A stretch of 64,000 bases of DNA from Microbacterium testaceum (GCF_001476285.1 NZ_LDRU01000020.1:62001-126000), one strand, 5' to 3'; shown: positions 1 through 8,795, counted from the first letter of the stretch. Notes: generated by a model from the sequence alone, not told the origin. Made by a program: numbers and translations.

Positions 1-1008
1 GATCCACGCGGCAACGAAAGCGGGGACGTGCTCCGGAACGACCAGAGCGATGTGGCGGCGTTCCGGATCGGCGATCGCGGCACCCCCGTTCAGCTCGCCG
101 ATCGAGGGGTCGTGCGCGATCACGACGCCGCGCGGTCCGGCGAAAGCCACGAGAACGGCGGCTCGGCCTCCGCGCCGAACCCGGGCGACGAGGAGAGGCT
201 GACGCGCGCCGAGGGCCGAGGCGACAGCCGTGCCCGTCGGGGTGAGCGCCGCGCCCTCGTCGATGAAACCGGCCGCGAGCAGCTCGGTTGTGGCATCCGT
301 CGTTCTGACCCGACGGGGAAGAATCGCGGATGCCAAGCCCCGGCGCGAGCGTGACGCACCCGCGCGCAGCGCGGTCAGAGCCGCCGCCGAGACCACCGGC
401 GCGGTCGTGGCGAAGGGCGGGGGAGCGAACGCGCTGAGAGCCTCGAGCGGGAAGCCGACACGCGTCGACGCGTCGGCATCCGCGGGAGCGGCACCCACCG
501 ATCGCGCCGCCGCCTCGACCTCGCCGGCATCGGCGGTGAGACGCAGCTGCGCGGCGATCCACGAGAAGACCGGGCCCACTGCTCCGAGCTGAGCGGGGGT
601 GGCGCTGGCGGACAGGTGCACGTGGTGCGTCCCCGTCGCCCACACCGTCTTCGTCACGACGACGTCGGTCGCTCCCGCCGGGTAGACGAAGGTGATGCAT
701 CGCGCGCGGGCGAGGGTGGCATCCGGATTCTCGTCCCACAGGTCGACGCCCACCACCCGGGCTCCGGGATGCTGCTGGCTCGAGGCGAGGATCGCGGCCG
801 CGGACGCGTCGGTGAGCGGCGCGGTGCTCTCCACCGCGGTGAGGACGAGGTTGGGCTGGAAACCGTCCTGCCGATCGCGGAGGGTGAGCACGAGTTCGGC
901 GCCGTCGTACTCCGAGGCGACGAAGCTGTCGGGATATCTCACGATGGCGTGCGGCGTCTGCACCTCGTGCACCTGGGGAGCACGTCGGTCGGCGGTCGAG
1001 AACTTCAC
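1..1008 (-). CDS. Type VII-locus protein, LpqN/PsbP-like N-terminus plus EspG-like C-terminus (partial)
   Basis: The open frame runs off the left edge, so the C-terminus is missing; 336 codons are visible. The GTG start overlaps the stop of the upstream membrane-protein gene by four bases (GTGA), so it is the last visible gene of a four-gene operon. No signal peptide or membrane segment is visible. The N-terminal 150 residues (containing IVRYPDSFVASEYDGAELVL) look like the LpqN/PsbP-type fold seen in actinobacterial secretion loci. The later part has an alternation of short helices and a LLAAGFIDEGAALTPTG segment reminiscent of EspG-type chaperones. Both assignments are by eye and weak; the context with a WXG100 protein is the stronger argument. 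It could also be an unrelated conserved hypothetical. Confidence 0.5.
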   Translation of the reverse strand, partial: MKFSTADRRAPQVHEVQTPHAIVRYPDSFVASEYDGAELVLTLRDRQDGFQPNLVLTAVESTAPLTDASAAAILASSQQHPGARVVGVDLWDENPDATLARARCITFVYPAGATDVVVTKTVWATGTHHVHLSASATPAQLGAVGPVFSWIAAQLRLTADAGEVEAAARSVGAAPADADASTRVGFPLEALSAFAPPPFATTAPVVSAAALTALRAGASRSRRGLASAILPRRVRTTDATTELLAAGFIDEGAALTPTGTAVASALGARQPLLVARVRRGGRAAVLVAFAGPRGVVIAHDPSIGELNGGAAIADPERRHIALVVPEHVPAFVAAWI

Positions 1009-1334
1009 GCGCGGCCGCCTTTCGTCGTCGGGTCGCCGCGCAGGGTGAGGTACCACGCGGGGAGAAGGAAGCGGGGGAGCCAGAACGCCCCGACGATCGC
1101 CACGACGAGCAGGATCGCCGCGACCGCGAGCAGGACGAAGAACACCTCTCGCGAGTACGACTCCACGAGCAGGGCCACGGATGCCACGGCGAACGCCGCA
1201 CCCAACCACAGCCAGGCGAATCCGATCGTGCTGCCGAATCCGCGGCGCGCGCGGATCCACCCCTTCCATCGACCGGTGTAGGCGACGACGCCGAGAACGA
1301 GGAACACGACCCCGAGGAGAAGCCCGACGGTCAC
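1005..1334 (-). CDS. Small membrane protein of the WXG100 locus
   Basis: This 109-residue protein has three hydrophobic segments: residues 2-19, about 36-58, and about 64-88. It ends in a short cytosol-type tail rich in Arg/Gly. No enzyme motif is visible and I do not recognise a named family. It overlaps its upstream neighbour by four bases (ATGA) and its downstream neighbour by four bases (GTGA), so it is translationally coupled to a WXG100-type and a glycine-zipper protein. A role as membrane partner or immunity-type protein for the neighbouring putative secreted protein is possible but inferred only from position. Confidence 0.7.
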   Translation of the reverse strand: MTVGLLLGVVFLVLGVVAYTGRWKGWIRARRGFGSTIGFAWLWLGAAFAVASVALLVESYSREVFFVLLAVAAILLVVAIVGAFWLPRFLLPAWYLTLRGDPTTKGGRA

Positions 1335-2548
1335 AGGACGTTCCCCGGCTGCGCCCCGACCGGCCCCGGCGCCATGATCTCGACGTTCTCTTGACGGACG
1401 TCATCCATCACGTCCTGCGCGACCGCTTGACCGCCCATGCCACCCAGGACGCCGCCGATCACACCGCCGATGATCCCGCCGATGATGGTTCCCGGGCCGG
1501 GGAAGATCGATCCGATGCTCGCACCGAGGAGAGCGCCGCCCCAGCCGCCACCGGCTCCACCCGCGACAGACGCGCTGCCGATCACGACGGTGTCGACGAC
1601 GGCCTCTTCCTGCCGCTGATCCTCCGACCAGTCCGGGTGCCGCGTGAGGGTGTCGTTGTAGCTCTCGCCGTAGACACCCCAGTACGTGAGTCCGGCGCCG
1701 AGCAGCCCCAGCGCCTTACCGGCGCGGCCGGCCCACTCCGGCGGCGTGCCCACCTTGTCGGGAGCGAACTGCGGCTGACCCTGCCAGCCCGGGAGGCCCG
1801 AGACGCGGGGAGGGGCGTCGGGCAGCAGATTGCTCTCGAGCATCAGGATGCCGGAGGGGCTGCGCACCCACACCTGCCCATCGATCATGGTGCGCGGCCA
1901 CGTCGGGTTGATCTGGCCCGCGGTGAGCGTGATCTCGTCGGGCAGGAGGGCTCCGGGACCCGGGACCATGAGCGTGCCGCGGTACCGCTGGAGGAGCTCG
2001 GCGGCGAGACCCTGCGTGCCCGAGCCGATGTTGCCGTTGACGATCTCGAGGCCGTCGTTCATCGACCACGAGGCTGACGTCCGAAGAGCGCGCAGCGCTC
2101 GCGCGCACTCCTGGTCGGCCGCGACCACGTCGCCCTCGAAAACCGATCGCCTCTGCGCGACGTCCCACACCGTGGGGGCGCTCGGGTCACGGTCGTCCAT
2201 CGGCAGGTCGAGCTGCTCGTCGACGGTGGCGAGGTCGGCCACCAGGGCGGCGCGCCGCGCCTCGAGCGACGTCAGGGTGTCGGCGTAGGTCCGCAGAGCC
2301 GAGACGGCAGCCGTGAGAGCGGTCTCGAGGTCGTCGACGGTCGGCGGCACAGGCGCCATCGCGCCGTACGCCGTCTGCGCTTCGGGAGCGTGATAGACCG
2401 CGCTCAGACCGCCCCAGGTGGTCGTGATGTCGGTCGAGGCGTCGTCGAGTCCGTCCAATGCCGCGGCGAGGGTGTCGGCGGCCGCCGATACCGCTGCCGA
2501 GCTGGGCACCGCGACGAGCGGTCCGGTTCCGGTGAAGGGCGTGCTCAC
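1331..2548 (-). CDS. WXG-like protein with C-terminal glycine-zipper domain, putative type VII substrate
   Basis: The protein has 405 residues. The N-terminal 130 residues are Ala-rich and helical, with a Trp-Gly-Gly at residues 45-47 where a WXG100 hairpin would carry its turn. A middle domain of about 180 residues has no motif I recognise. Near residues 320-385 there is a strongly glycine-spaced hydrophobic stretch (GTIIGGIIGGVIGGVLGG) typical of glycine-zipper membrane-inserting segments. There is no Sec signal peptide. It sits between a WXG100-family gene and a small membrane protein, overlapping both by four bases. The arrangement resembles LXG/WXG effector genes, but no toxin catalytic site is visible, so pore formation or a structural role are equally possible. 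Confidence 0.65.
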   Translation of the reverse strand: MSTPFTGTGPLVAVPSSAAVSAAADTLAAALDGLDDASTDITTTWGGLSAVYHAPEAQTAYGAMAPVPPTVDDLETALTAAVSALRTYADTLTSLEARRAALVADLATVDEQLDLPMDDRDPSAPTVWDVAQRRSVFEGDVVAADQECARALRALRTSASWSMNDGLEIVNGNIGSGTQGLAAELLQRYRGTLMVPGPGALLPDEITLTAGQINPTWPRTMIDGQVWVRSPSGILMLESNLLPDAPPRVSGLPGWQGQPQFAPDKVGTPPEWAGRAGKALGLLGAGLTYWGVYGESYNDTLTRHPDWSEDQRQEEAVVDTVVIGSASVAGGAGGGWGGALLGASIGSIFPGPGTIIGGIIGGVIGGVLGGMGGQAVAQDVMDDVRQENVEIMAPGPVGAQPGNVL

Positions 2549-2859
2549 GGCTGCACACCGCTCATCGTCGACTGCGTCTGCGCCGCCATGTCGTAGTCAG
2601 CCTGCTCGTAGAACGAGATCACGCTCTCGGTCGTCTCGGTGACCGTGCTGACGTGCCGTCGGAGAGCGGCGAGGCGGATCAGGAACGGGTCGGCGGCGAC
2701 CTCGCTGAGCGCGGTCGAGGTCTCACCGTCGCCGACAGCCGTCTGGACTGCGTCGAAGGCGTTCGCGGTCGCGGTCACGACATCGTCGATGGCCTGGGCG
2801 TGTTCGTCGGTTGCACGGCAGACGGCGCGCGCCTGTACGGGATCGATGCTCCATGTCAC
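2545..2859 (-). CDS. WXG100/ESAT-6-like protein (DUF6507-type)
   Basis: The protein has 104 residues, almost all helical, and no signal peptide: the size and layout of ESAT-6/WXG100 proteins. It starts MTWSIDP, as DUF6507 members tend to do. At residues 84-88 it has YEQAD, which fits the YxxxD/E export signal of type VII secretion substrates, followed by a short tail. It is the first gene of the operon and overlaps the next gene by four bases. The likely role is a secreted helical-hairpin partner of the glycine-zipper protein. The secretion machine (EccC-type ATPase) is not in the window. Confidence 0.75.
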   Translation of the reverse strand: MTWSIDPVQARAVCRATDEHAQAIDDVVTATANAFDAVQTAVGDGETSTALSEVAADPFLIRLAALRRHVSTVTETTESVISFYEQADYDMAAQTQSTMSGVQP

Positions 2860-2948
2860 GGTGATGGCATCCCTTCATCCGGGGGGTCCGTACGTTCCAG
2901 GCTACCCAGGGCGCTCGCGTGTCCGACCCTCGCGGTAGCGTGGACACC

Positions 2949-3677
2949 GTGAACGCCGACCCCGCCGACCAGCGCAAACTGCTCGATCTCGCCGACCTCG
3001 ATGCCCGTATCCGGCACGATGAGCGTGTCGCGGGCAACCCGCCGCAAGCGGCGGAGGTGCGCGACCTGCTCGCCCAGCGCGCCACGCTGACCCAGGAACT
3101 GTCGAGTCGAGCCAACGCCCGCGACGACCTGACGGCTGAGATCGCGCGTCTCGAGTCCGACGTCAAGGTGGTCGACGCCCGGATCGCGCGCGACACCGAG
3201 CGACTGGCCGCCTCATCGAACCCGAAGCAGGCGCAGGGCTTCGAGAGCGAGCTCGCCGCTCTCGCGCGTCGCAAGAGCGATCTCGAAGACCTCGAGATCG
3301 AACTCATGGAGCGGCTCGAGAACGCGGATGCCGCCGTTGCCGAGCAAGAGGCTCTGATCGCCGAGACCAACGCCCGCGGTGCAGAGCTGAGCGCCGAAGC
3401 CAAGCGCGTGGTCGCCGAGGCCACCGAGCGCCTCGAGGGCGCCCGCCGCGACCGCGAGGCCGTGGCCGGCTCCGTGCCGACGGATCTGGTCGCGCTGTAC
3501 GAGCGCCTGGCCGCGCGCGGAAACGGTGCCGGTCTCCTCCGGGCCGGTGCGTGCGAAGCGTGTCGCATGGTTCTGCCCCCGAGCGATCTGGCGTCGGTCC
3601 GCCGCGCGCAGACCGACGAGGTCGTCTTCTGCCCCGAGTGCGGGGCGATCCTCGTGCGCACCGAAGAATCGCGGTGA
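2949..3677 (+). CDS. Coiled-coil protein with C4 zinc ribbon (CT398/DUF164-like)
   Basis: Residues 1-170 are charged and heptad-like, predicting a long coiled-coil hairpin. The last 50 residues carry two CxxC pairs (CEAC and CPEC) spaced as a zinc ribbon. This matches the actinobacterial C4-type zinc ribbon proteins related to CT398. I chose the GTG at 2949 because a TAGCGT -10 box lies at 2936-2941, giving the leaderless spacing seen in many genes here; in-frame GTGs at 2919 and 2940 would lie upstream of or inside that box. It is followed directly by the DNA polymerase gene, so the two are probably one operon. The exact biochemical role of the family is not settled. Confidence 0.85.
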   Translation: MNADPADQRKLLDLADLDARIRHDERVAGNPPQAAEVRDLLAQRATLTQELSSRANARDDLTAEIARLESDVKVVDARIARDTERLAASSNPKQAQGFESELAALARRKSDLEDLEIELMERLENADAAVAEQEALIAETNARGAELSAEAKRVVAEATERLEGARRDREAVAGSVPTDLVALYERLAARGNGAGLLRAGACEACRMVLPPSDLASVRRAQTDEVVFCPECGAILVRTEESR

Positions 3678-3683
3678 ACCGCC

Positions 3684-5399
3684 CTGGCGTCCGCGGCCTC
3701 TGACGCGGTCGTCGTCGGACGGACGGCATCCGGTGATGTCGCCCTGATCGATCTGGATGCCACGGGCACCGCGACCTCCACCGTCACCGTCCGGGCGTCC
3801 GACGTCACCCGTGCGATCCACGACCGCGAGACGACCGGGCCGGTCCGCTGGATCTGGAGCGACACGCGTACGTGGTACCCCGGTCTGCTCGCCGCGGGCG
3901 TTCGCGTGGGGCGAGCCTGGGACCTCCGCCTCGTGCACGCGCTCCTCCGCGATGCAGCAGCCGTCACCGACGACCACGGTCTGCGTGCCGCTCGCACCTG
4001 GGACGCGATCGCAGCCGACACCGTCGCCGCCGACACGCTGTTCGACCTCGCCGACAGGGCATCCGGCCCTCCCGACACCGCAGACGCGGCGCTCGAGGAG
4101 TATCGCCGTCAGCGCGCCGCCATCGACGGTGCCTCGAGGCCCGATGCACTGCGCCTTCTGTGCGCGGCCGAGTCGGCGGGCGCACTTCTCGCGGTCGAGT
4201 TGCACGCGACGGGCCTTCCGTGGAGCGTCGAGGCGCACGGCATCCTGCTGGCACGCGAGCTGGGGGAGCGGCGCGGCCGGGCTCTCCCCACCCGCATCGA
4301 GGAGTCCGCGGCACGCGTGCGCGCGGCTCTCGGCGACCCGTCGGCGTCGCTCGACTCGCAACCACGTCTGTTGAGGTCGCTTCATCGCGCCGGTCTCTTC
4401 GTCGAGTCGACGAGCAAGTGGGAGCTGTCCGAACACGACCATCCGGTGGTGGCACCCCTCCTGGCCTACAAGAAGCTGATGCGCCTGTACACCGCGAACG
4501 GGTGGGCGTGGATGTCGGAGTGGGTTCACGACGGACGGTTCCGGCCCGTGTACGTCCCGGCGGGGGTCGTCACCGGCCGCTGGGCGTCATCCGGCGGGGG
4601 AGCGCTGCAAATTCCCCGGGCGCTCCGTGTCGCGGTCCGCGCCGACCCGGGGTGGACGCTCGTCACGGCCGACGTGGCGCAGCTGGAACCCCGCGTCCTG
4701 GCGGCGATGGCGCGCGACACCGCTCTCGCCGACGCCGCGCGCGGCCGCGATCTCTACGCGGGTGTCGTCGAGGCCGGTGCGGTCGCCACGCGCGCCGAGG
4801 CGAAGATCGCGATGCTCGGGGCGATGTACGGCGCGACGACCGGGGAGAGCGGCCGTCTCCTTCCCCGTCTGCGGCGCACGTTTCCCCGGGCCATGGCGCT
4901 CGTCGACCACGCGGCGCGTGTCGGCGAAGAGGGCGGTGTCGTGTCGACGTGGCTCGGCCGTACCTCGCCCGGCCCCGGCGAGGCGTGGCGCGCGGTGCAG
5001 TCGCGCGCCGGCGACGCCGAGGCATCCGGGATCGACGAGACCCGCGCCCGCCGCTCCGCGCGCGATCGGGGGCGCTTCACGCGCAACTTCGTGGTGCAGG
5101 GAACGGCCGCTGAATGGGCTCTCGCCTGGCTCGCCGACCTGCGCGGGCGCCTCGCGGCCTTCGAACCCGTGGATGCCGCGGACGGCGCGCCCCGCTCCGG
5201 CCCGGTGTTCGAGCGCCGCCCGCACCTGGCGTTCTACCTGCACGACGAGATCATCGTGCACACGCCGGTCGTTCACGCCGAAGCCGTCGCCGCGGCCGTC
5301 CGGGATTCCGCGGCGACCGCTCAACGCCTTCTCTTCGGATCGTTCCCCCTGGACTTCCCGCTCGACCTCAGAATCGGCGAGACGGCGGAGAAGGGTTAG
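3684..5399 (+). CDS. Bifunctional 3'-5' exonuclease/family A DNA polymerase-like protein
   Basis: The C-terminal half is a family A polymerase domain: motif A DVAQLEPR (normally DYSQIELR), motif B around RAEAKIAMLGAMYGATTGES, motif C LHDEIIVH. The N-terminal half has only a degenerate exonuclease fold. The start is uncertain. Coding-quality sequence homologous in style to the rest extends back to about 3690, but the only standard in-frame start is GTG at 3906, which would cut off about 74 residues. A GTG at 3674 overlaps the previous stop in the usual GTGA manner but is in another frame and stops at 3701; removing one C from the CCC near 3683 would join it to the gene. I list the region from the in-frame CTG. 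The protein probably acts in DNA repair. Confidence 0.8.
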   Translation: MASAASDAVVVGRTASGDVALIDLDATGTATSTVTVRASDVTRAIHDRETTGPVRWIWSDTRTWYPGLLAAGVRVGRAWDLRLVHALLRDAAAVTDDHGLRAARTWDAIAADTVAADTLFDLADRASGPPDTADAALEEYRRQRAAIDGASRPDALRLLCAAESAGALLAVELHATGLPWSVEAHGILLARELGERRGRALPTRIEESAARVRAALGDPSASLDSQPRLLRSLHRAGLFVESTSKWELSEHDHPVVAPLLAYKKLMRLYTANGWAWMSEWVHDGRFRPVYVPAGVVTGRWASSGGGALQIPRALRVAVRADPGWTLVTADVAQLEPRVLAAMARDTALADAARGRDLYAGVVEAGAVATRAEAKIAMLGAMYGATTGESGRLLPRLRRTFPRAMALVDHAARVGEEGGVVSTWLGRTSPGPGEAWRAVQSRAGDAEASGIDETRARRSARDRGRFTRNFVVQGTAAEWALAWLADLRGRLAAFEPVDAADGAPRSGPVFERRPHLAFYLHDEIIVHTPVVHAEAVAAAVRDSAATAQRLLFGSFPLDFPLDLRIGETAEKG

Positions 5400-5422
5400 A
5401 CGGCCCGCGTACACTCGAGGGT

Positions 5423-5795
5423 GCGAATGGGTCGGCTGGACGGTCGCGTCACGGGTTCGCCCGTGCCGAGGAACGTCCGGGCTCCACAGGGCAGGACGGT
5501 GGGTAACGCCCACCCGGAGCAATCCGCGAGACAGTGCCACAGAGAGCAGACCGCCCGCGCTTCACGGCGCGGGTAAGGGTGAAAGGGTGGTGTAAGAGAC
5601 CACCGGGGTCGTGGTGACACGACCCGCACGGTAAACCTCGTCCGGAGCAAGGCCAGACAGGGGATGTTGACGCGGCTCGCCGAGTCCCCGGGTAGGCCGC
5701 TGGAGCGGCACGGCAACGTGTCGCCGAGAGAGATGACCGTCCACGGGGCGTTTCGCCCCCGGACAGAACCCGGCGTACAGGCCGGCCCATTCGCT
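5423..5795 (+). ncRNA. rnpB: RNase P RNA, bacterial type A
   Basis: The two ends pair as stem P1 (GCGAATGGG at 5423-5431 with CCCATTCGC at 5786-5794). The conserved GAGGAACGTCCGGGCTCC core is near 5469, and the distal ACAGAACCCGGCGTACAGG block lies near 5763-5781. The AGACAGTGCCACAGAGA and ACGGTAAACC segments also match. A TACACT -10 box lies at 5410-5415. The RNA is the catalytic subunit that trims tRNA 5' ends. Apparent open frames across it on both strands are artefacts of GC content. Confidence 0.96.
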
Positions 5796-5865
5796 TCACG
5801 TCACTCGACCACGCGAGTTCGCGCCGCGAGGACGGGCCTGCACGCCGGTTCGGCGAATGCGCCGG

Positions 5866-6261
5866 TCAGTCGCAGAGCGTCGCCTGAGCAGCCTGGGCGA
5901 CGATGACGCCGTCACCCGGCTGAGCGGAGAGGCCCGCGGGAACGACGAGGATGACCTGGTCCGCGGGCGTTCCGGCCTCGAGCTGCTCGCACGTGCTCTC
6001 GCCGAGCGAGACCAACTGATCGTCCGTCGCCGAAGCGAGGTCGCCGAGCTTGCTGCGCACCTCGGTGAGGTAGGCGGCATCCTCCGACGAGGCCGGAGCC
6101 GCGGTGTCTTCCGGCTCGACGACGACGGTCGTGTCGCCCGACGAGAAGGTCCCGGTCTGTCCGGGCGTGACGGTGATGTTCTCCTCGGTCGTTTCGCTGG
6201 TGCATCCGGCGAGGAGCACAGCGGCGGTGGCGAGGACGAGGACAGCGGGGAGACGTTTCAT
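5866..6261 (-). CDS. DUF732-like small lipoprotein
   Basis: The protein has 131 residues and starts with a lipoprotein signal peptide: MKRLPAVLVLATAAVLLAGC, the LLAGC lipobox giving a lipidated Cys at residue 20. After a Thr/Glu-rich linker, the C-terminal 75 residues have one conserved-looking Cys in ESTCEQLEAG and a terminal Cys (TLCD) that could form a disulfide, as in DUF732 exported proteins. I chose the ATG at 6261 because it gives the signal peptide; the frame extends upstream without one. The function is unknown; it should be anchored to the outer face of the membrane. Confidence 0.8.
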   Translation of the reverse strand: MKRLPAVLVLATAAVLLAGCTSETTEENITVTPGQTGTFSSGDTTVVVEPEDTAAPASSEDAAYLTEVRSKLGDLASATDDQLVSLGESTCEQLEAGTPADQVILVVPAGLSAQPGDGVIVAQAAQATLCD

Positions 6262-6307
6262 GGCTCCACCATAGGAAAGCCGAAACGCGTCCGTCAGAAA
6301 GACGGCC

Positions 6308-7093
6308 TCACTTGACAGCGGGCAGCGCCTCGGGCACAGGGACGGCCAGCGAGGCTGCGCCGATGATCCCCGCGTTGTTGCGATGCTTCGCGGGGACGAT
6401 GGGGGCACGCAGCTTCAGCAGGGGCAGGAACTGCTCGGAGTGCTTCGAGACCCCGCCGCCCACGACGATCAGGTCGGGGCTGAAGAGGAACTCCACGTAG
6501 TCGTAGTACCACTGCAGGCGCTTCGCCCATTTCTCCCACGAGAGTTCCTCGCGCTCCATCGCGGAGTAGGCGGCGTAACCCTCGGCGTCCCGCTTGTGGC
6601 CGCTGCGCTGCAGATGGCCGAGCTCGCTGTTGGGGACGAGCACGCCGTCGTAGATCAGCGCCGAACCAATGCCGGTGCCGAGCGTCGTCAGGATGACGAG
6701 ACCGTCGATGCCCTTCGCGGCGCCGTATCGCACCTCCGCGACACCGGCGACATCGGCGTCGTTGGCGAAGTGGATGTCGCGCGACAGACCGTGCTCGAAG
6801 AACTTCTCCGCCTCGAAGCCGATCCACGACTTCGACACGTTGGCTGCCGAGAGGGTTCGTCCGCCCTTCACGATAGCGGGGAAGGCCACGCCGAGCGGCA
6901 GGTCTGCCGGCGCTTCGAGGGTCTCGAGCACCTCCTTGACGGCGGCGAGCACGTCGGCGGGCTCCGCGCCGACGGGGGTCGCGACCTTGATGCGATCGCT
7001 GACCAACTCCCCGGCATCCAGATCGACGATCCCCGCTTTGATTCCGGTTCCGCCGATGTCCACTCCGACCGCGCGCGACGCATTCGTTGCCAT
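6308..7093 (-). CDS. ppgK: Polyphosphate glucokinase
   Basis: This 261-residue ROK-family kinase phosphorylates glucose at C6 using polyphosphate or ATP. It shows the phosphate-binding DIGGTGIKAG at residues 10-19, the second glycine-rich segment TTLGTGIGSALI, the catalytic Asp in HFANDADVAGVAE, and the C-terminal GGGVSKHSEQFLP. The length is normal for the family. The start at 7093 is the Met before TNASRAVGVDIGG; the longer frame upstream has no family match. A TAGGCT box just before the start suggests a leaderless or very short leader. It is a single gene facing away from the following plus-strand genes. Confidence 0.94.
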   Translation of the reverse strand: MATNASRAVGVDIGGTGIKAGIVDLDAGELVSDRIKVATPVGAEPADVLAAVKEVLETLEAPADLPLGVAFPAIVKGGRTLSAANVSKSWIGFEAEKFFEHGLSRDIHFANDADVAGVAEVRYGAAKGIDGLVILTTLGTGIGSALIYDGVLVPNSELGHLQRSGHKRDAEGYAAYSAMEREELSWEKWAKRLQWYYDYVEFLFSPDLIVVGGGVSKHSEQFLPLLKLRAPIVPAKHRNNAGIIGAASLAVPVPEALPAVK

Positions 7094-7191
7094 GCCCTCC
7101 AGCCTATCCAGCCGAGCGGCCTGGATCAGTAGGATCGACAGAGGCCCGGCGGACAGCCGCCGCAGACGCTTGACCCACGCGAGGAGCGATC

Positions 7192-7377
7192 GTGAGCGAC
7201 GAGAACACGAAGTACTGGTACAACCTGGAAACCCACGAGGTCGAGCAGGGTTACGCGTCGCCCGCGATCGACCGTGCCGGTCCCTTCGACACGGCCGAAG
7301 AGGCCGCTCGCGCCCCCGAGATCCTGCGTGAGCGGTCGCGGCAGTGGGCAGAAGACGACGCCCGCGAGGACCGCTGA
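7192..7377 (+). CDS. Small SPOR-like conserved protein
   Basis: The protein has 61 residues, starts with GTG, and has the sequence KYWYNLETHEVEQG near the N-terminus followed by a GPFDTAEEAARA segment. That order (W-Y-N, acidic turn, GPxxTxEEA) is the short SPOR-like repeat seen in small actinobacterial proteins next to glnA2 or methionine aminopeptidase genes. There are no membrane segments. It lies 51 bases before glnA2 on the same strand and may share its transcript. The function is unknown. Confidence 0.8.
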   Translation: MSDENTKYWYNLETHEVEQGYASPAIDRAGPFDTAEEAARAPEILRERSRQWAEDDAREDR

Positions 7378-7428
7378 GCCGTCGACGGATCAACCGCTGA
7401 CCGCACCGCACCGTACTGAGAACGAGGG

Positions 7429-8775
7429 ATGACGATGGACAAGCAGCGCGATTTCGTTCTGCGCACGATCGAAGAACGCGGCGTCAAGTTCGTACGCCTG
7501 TGGTTCACCGACGTCGTGGGCACGCTCAAGTCGGTGGCGATCGCGCCGGCCGAGGTCGAGGGAGCCTTTACGGAGGGCCTCGGATTCGACGGCTCGGCCA
7601 TCGAGGGTCTCACGCGTTCGTACGAGTCGGACCTGCTCGCCCACCCCGACCCGACGACCTTCCAGATCCTGCCGTGGCGCGGCGAGATCGACCCCACGGC
7701 GCGCATGTTCTGCGACATCACGACGCCCGACGGCCAGCCCGCCGTGGCCGACCCGCGCCACGTGCTCAAGCGCACGCTCGCCAAGGCCGCCGACGCCGGG
7801 TTCACGTTCTACACGCACCCCGAGATCGAGTTCTACCTCCTCAAGTCGTCCCAGCTGGGCGCCGACGGACGCCCCGAGCCCGTCGACTCGGCCGGCTACT
7901 TCGACAACGTCCCCGGCGGCACGGCTCACGACTTCCGCCGTCGCTCGGTGCGCATGCTCGAAGACCTCGGCATCTCCGTCGAGTTCAGCCACCACGAGGG
8001 CGGCCCCGGCCAGAACGAGATCGACCTGCGCTACGCAGACGCGCTCACGACCGCCGACAACATCATGACCTTCCGCACGGTCGTGAAGGAGGTCGCGATC
8101 GAGCAGGGCGTGTACGCCACCTTCATGCCGAAGCCCATCAGCGGCCAGCCCGGAAGCGGCATGCACACGCACCTGTCGCTCTTCGAGGGCGACATGAACG
8201 CGTTCTACGAGGAGGGCGCGCAGTACCAGCTGTCGAAGGTCGGCCGTCACTTCATCGCGGGTCTGCTGCGCCACGCGAACGAGATCTCGGCCGTCACCAA
8301 CCAGTTCGTCAACTCGTACAAGCGCCTGTGGGGCGGCGACGAGGCGCCCAGCTTCATCTGCTGGGGCCACAACAACCGCTCGGCGCTGGTACGCGTGCCG
8401 CTGTACAAGCCGAACAAGGGTCAGTCGACGCGGGTGGAGTACCGCGCGCTCGACTCCGCCGCGAACCCGTACCTGTCTTACGCGCTCATGCTCGCGGCCG
8501 GACTCAAGGGCATCGAAGAGGAGTACGAGCTCCCCGCCGAGGCCGAAGACAACGTGTGGTCGCTGAGCGACGCCGAGCGTCGCGCGCTCGGATACGCGCC
8601 GCTCCCCGCGAGCCTCGACCACGCCCTCGAGTACCTCGAGGAGTCGGAGCTCGTCGCCGAGACGCTGGGCGAGACGGTCTTCAAGTATGTGCTGCTCAAC
8701 AAGCGTCGCGAATGGCAGCAGTACCGCGCCCAGGTGACGCCGTTCGAGCTCGCGAGCAACCTCGAGGCACTCTGA
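7429..8775 (+). CDS. glnA2: Type I glutamine synthetase, GlnA2 type
   Basis: The protein has 448 residues (446 if the second ATG is used). It has the beta-grasp N-terminal domain (VRLWFTDVVGTLKSVAI), the FDGSAIEGL loop, the metal-binding FYTHPEIEFYL, and the Glu-rich SFICWGHNNRSALVRVPLYK part of the active site. It lacks the NLYDLP-type adenylylation loop; the equivalent region reads DNVWSLSDAE with no Tyr, so it should escape GlnE control, unlike the paralogue at 16182-17606. Members of this class either make glutamine or gamma-glutamylate other amines; the substrate cannot be decided from sequence alone. It is followed 20 bases later by glnE. Confidence 0.93.
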   Translation: MTMDKQRDFVLRTIEERGVKFVRLWFTDVVGTLKSVAIAPAEVEGAFTEGLGFDGSAIEGLTRSYESDLLAHPDPTTFQILPWRGEIDPTARMFCDITTPDGQPAVADPRHVLKRTLAKAADAGFTFYTHPEIEFYLLKSSQLGADGRPEPVDSAGYFDNVPGGTAHDFRRRSVRMLEDLGISVEFSHHEGGPGQNEIDLRYADALTTADNIMTFRTVVKEVAIEQGVYATFMPKPISGQPGSGMHTHLSLFEGDMNAFYEEGAQYQLSKVGRHFIAGLLRHANEISAVTNQFVNSYKRLWGGDEAPSFICWGHNNRSALVRVPLYKPNKGQSTRVEYRALDSAANPYLSYALMLAAGLKGIEEEYELPAEAEDNVWSLSDAERRALGYAPLPASLDHALEYLEESELVAETLGETVFKYVLLNKRREWQQYRAQVTPFELASNLEAL

Positions 8776-8795
8776 CACCGCCCGACAGGACACCG

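Noticed and set aside
5400-5800. Open frames on both strands through the RNase P RNA
   Set aside because: The RNA structure and conserved blocks explain the sequence; the frames show no domain.
7500-8795. Very long open frame running into glnE across glnA2
   Set aside because: It overlaps glnA2 in another frame, is Arg/Pro-rich, and shows no protein-like pattern. GlnE homology starts at 8796.
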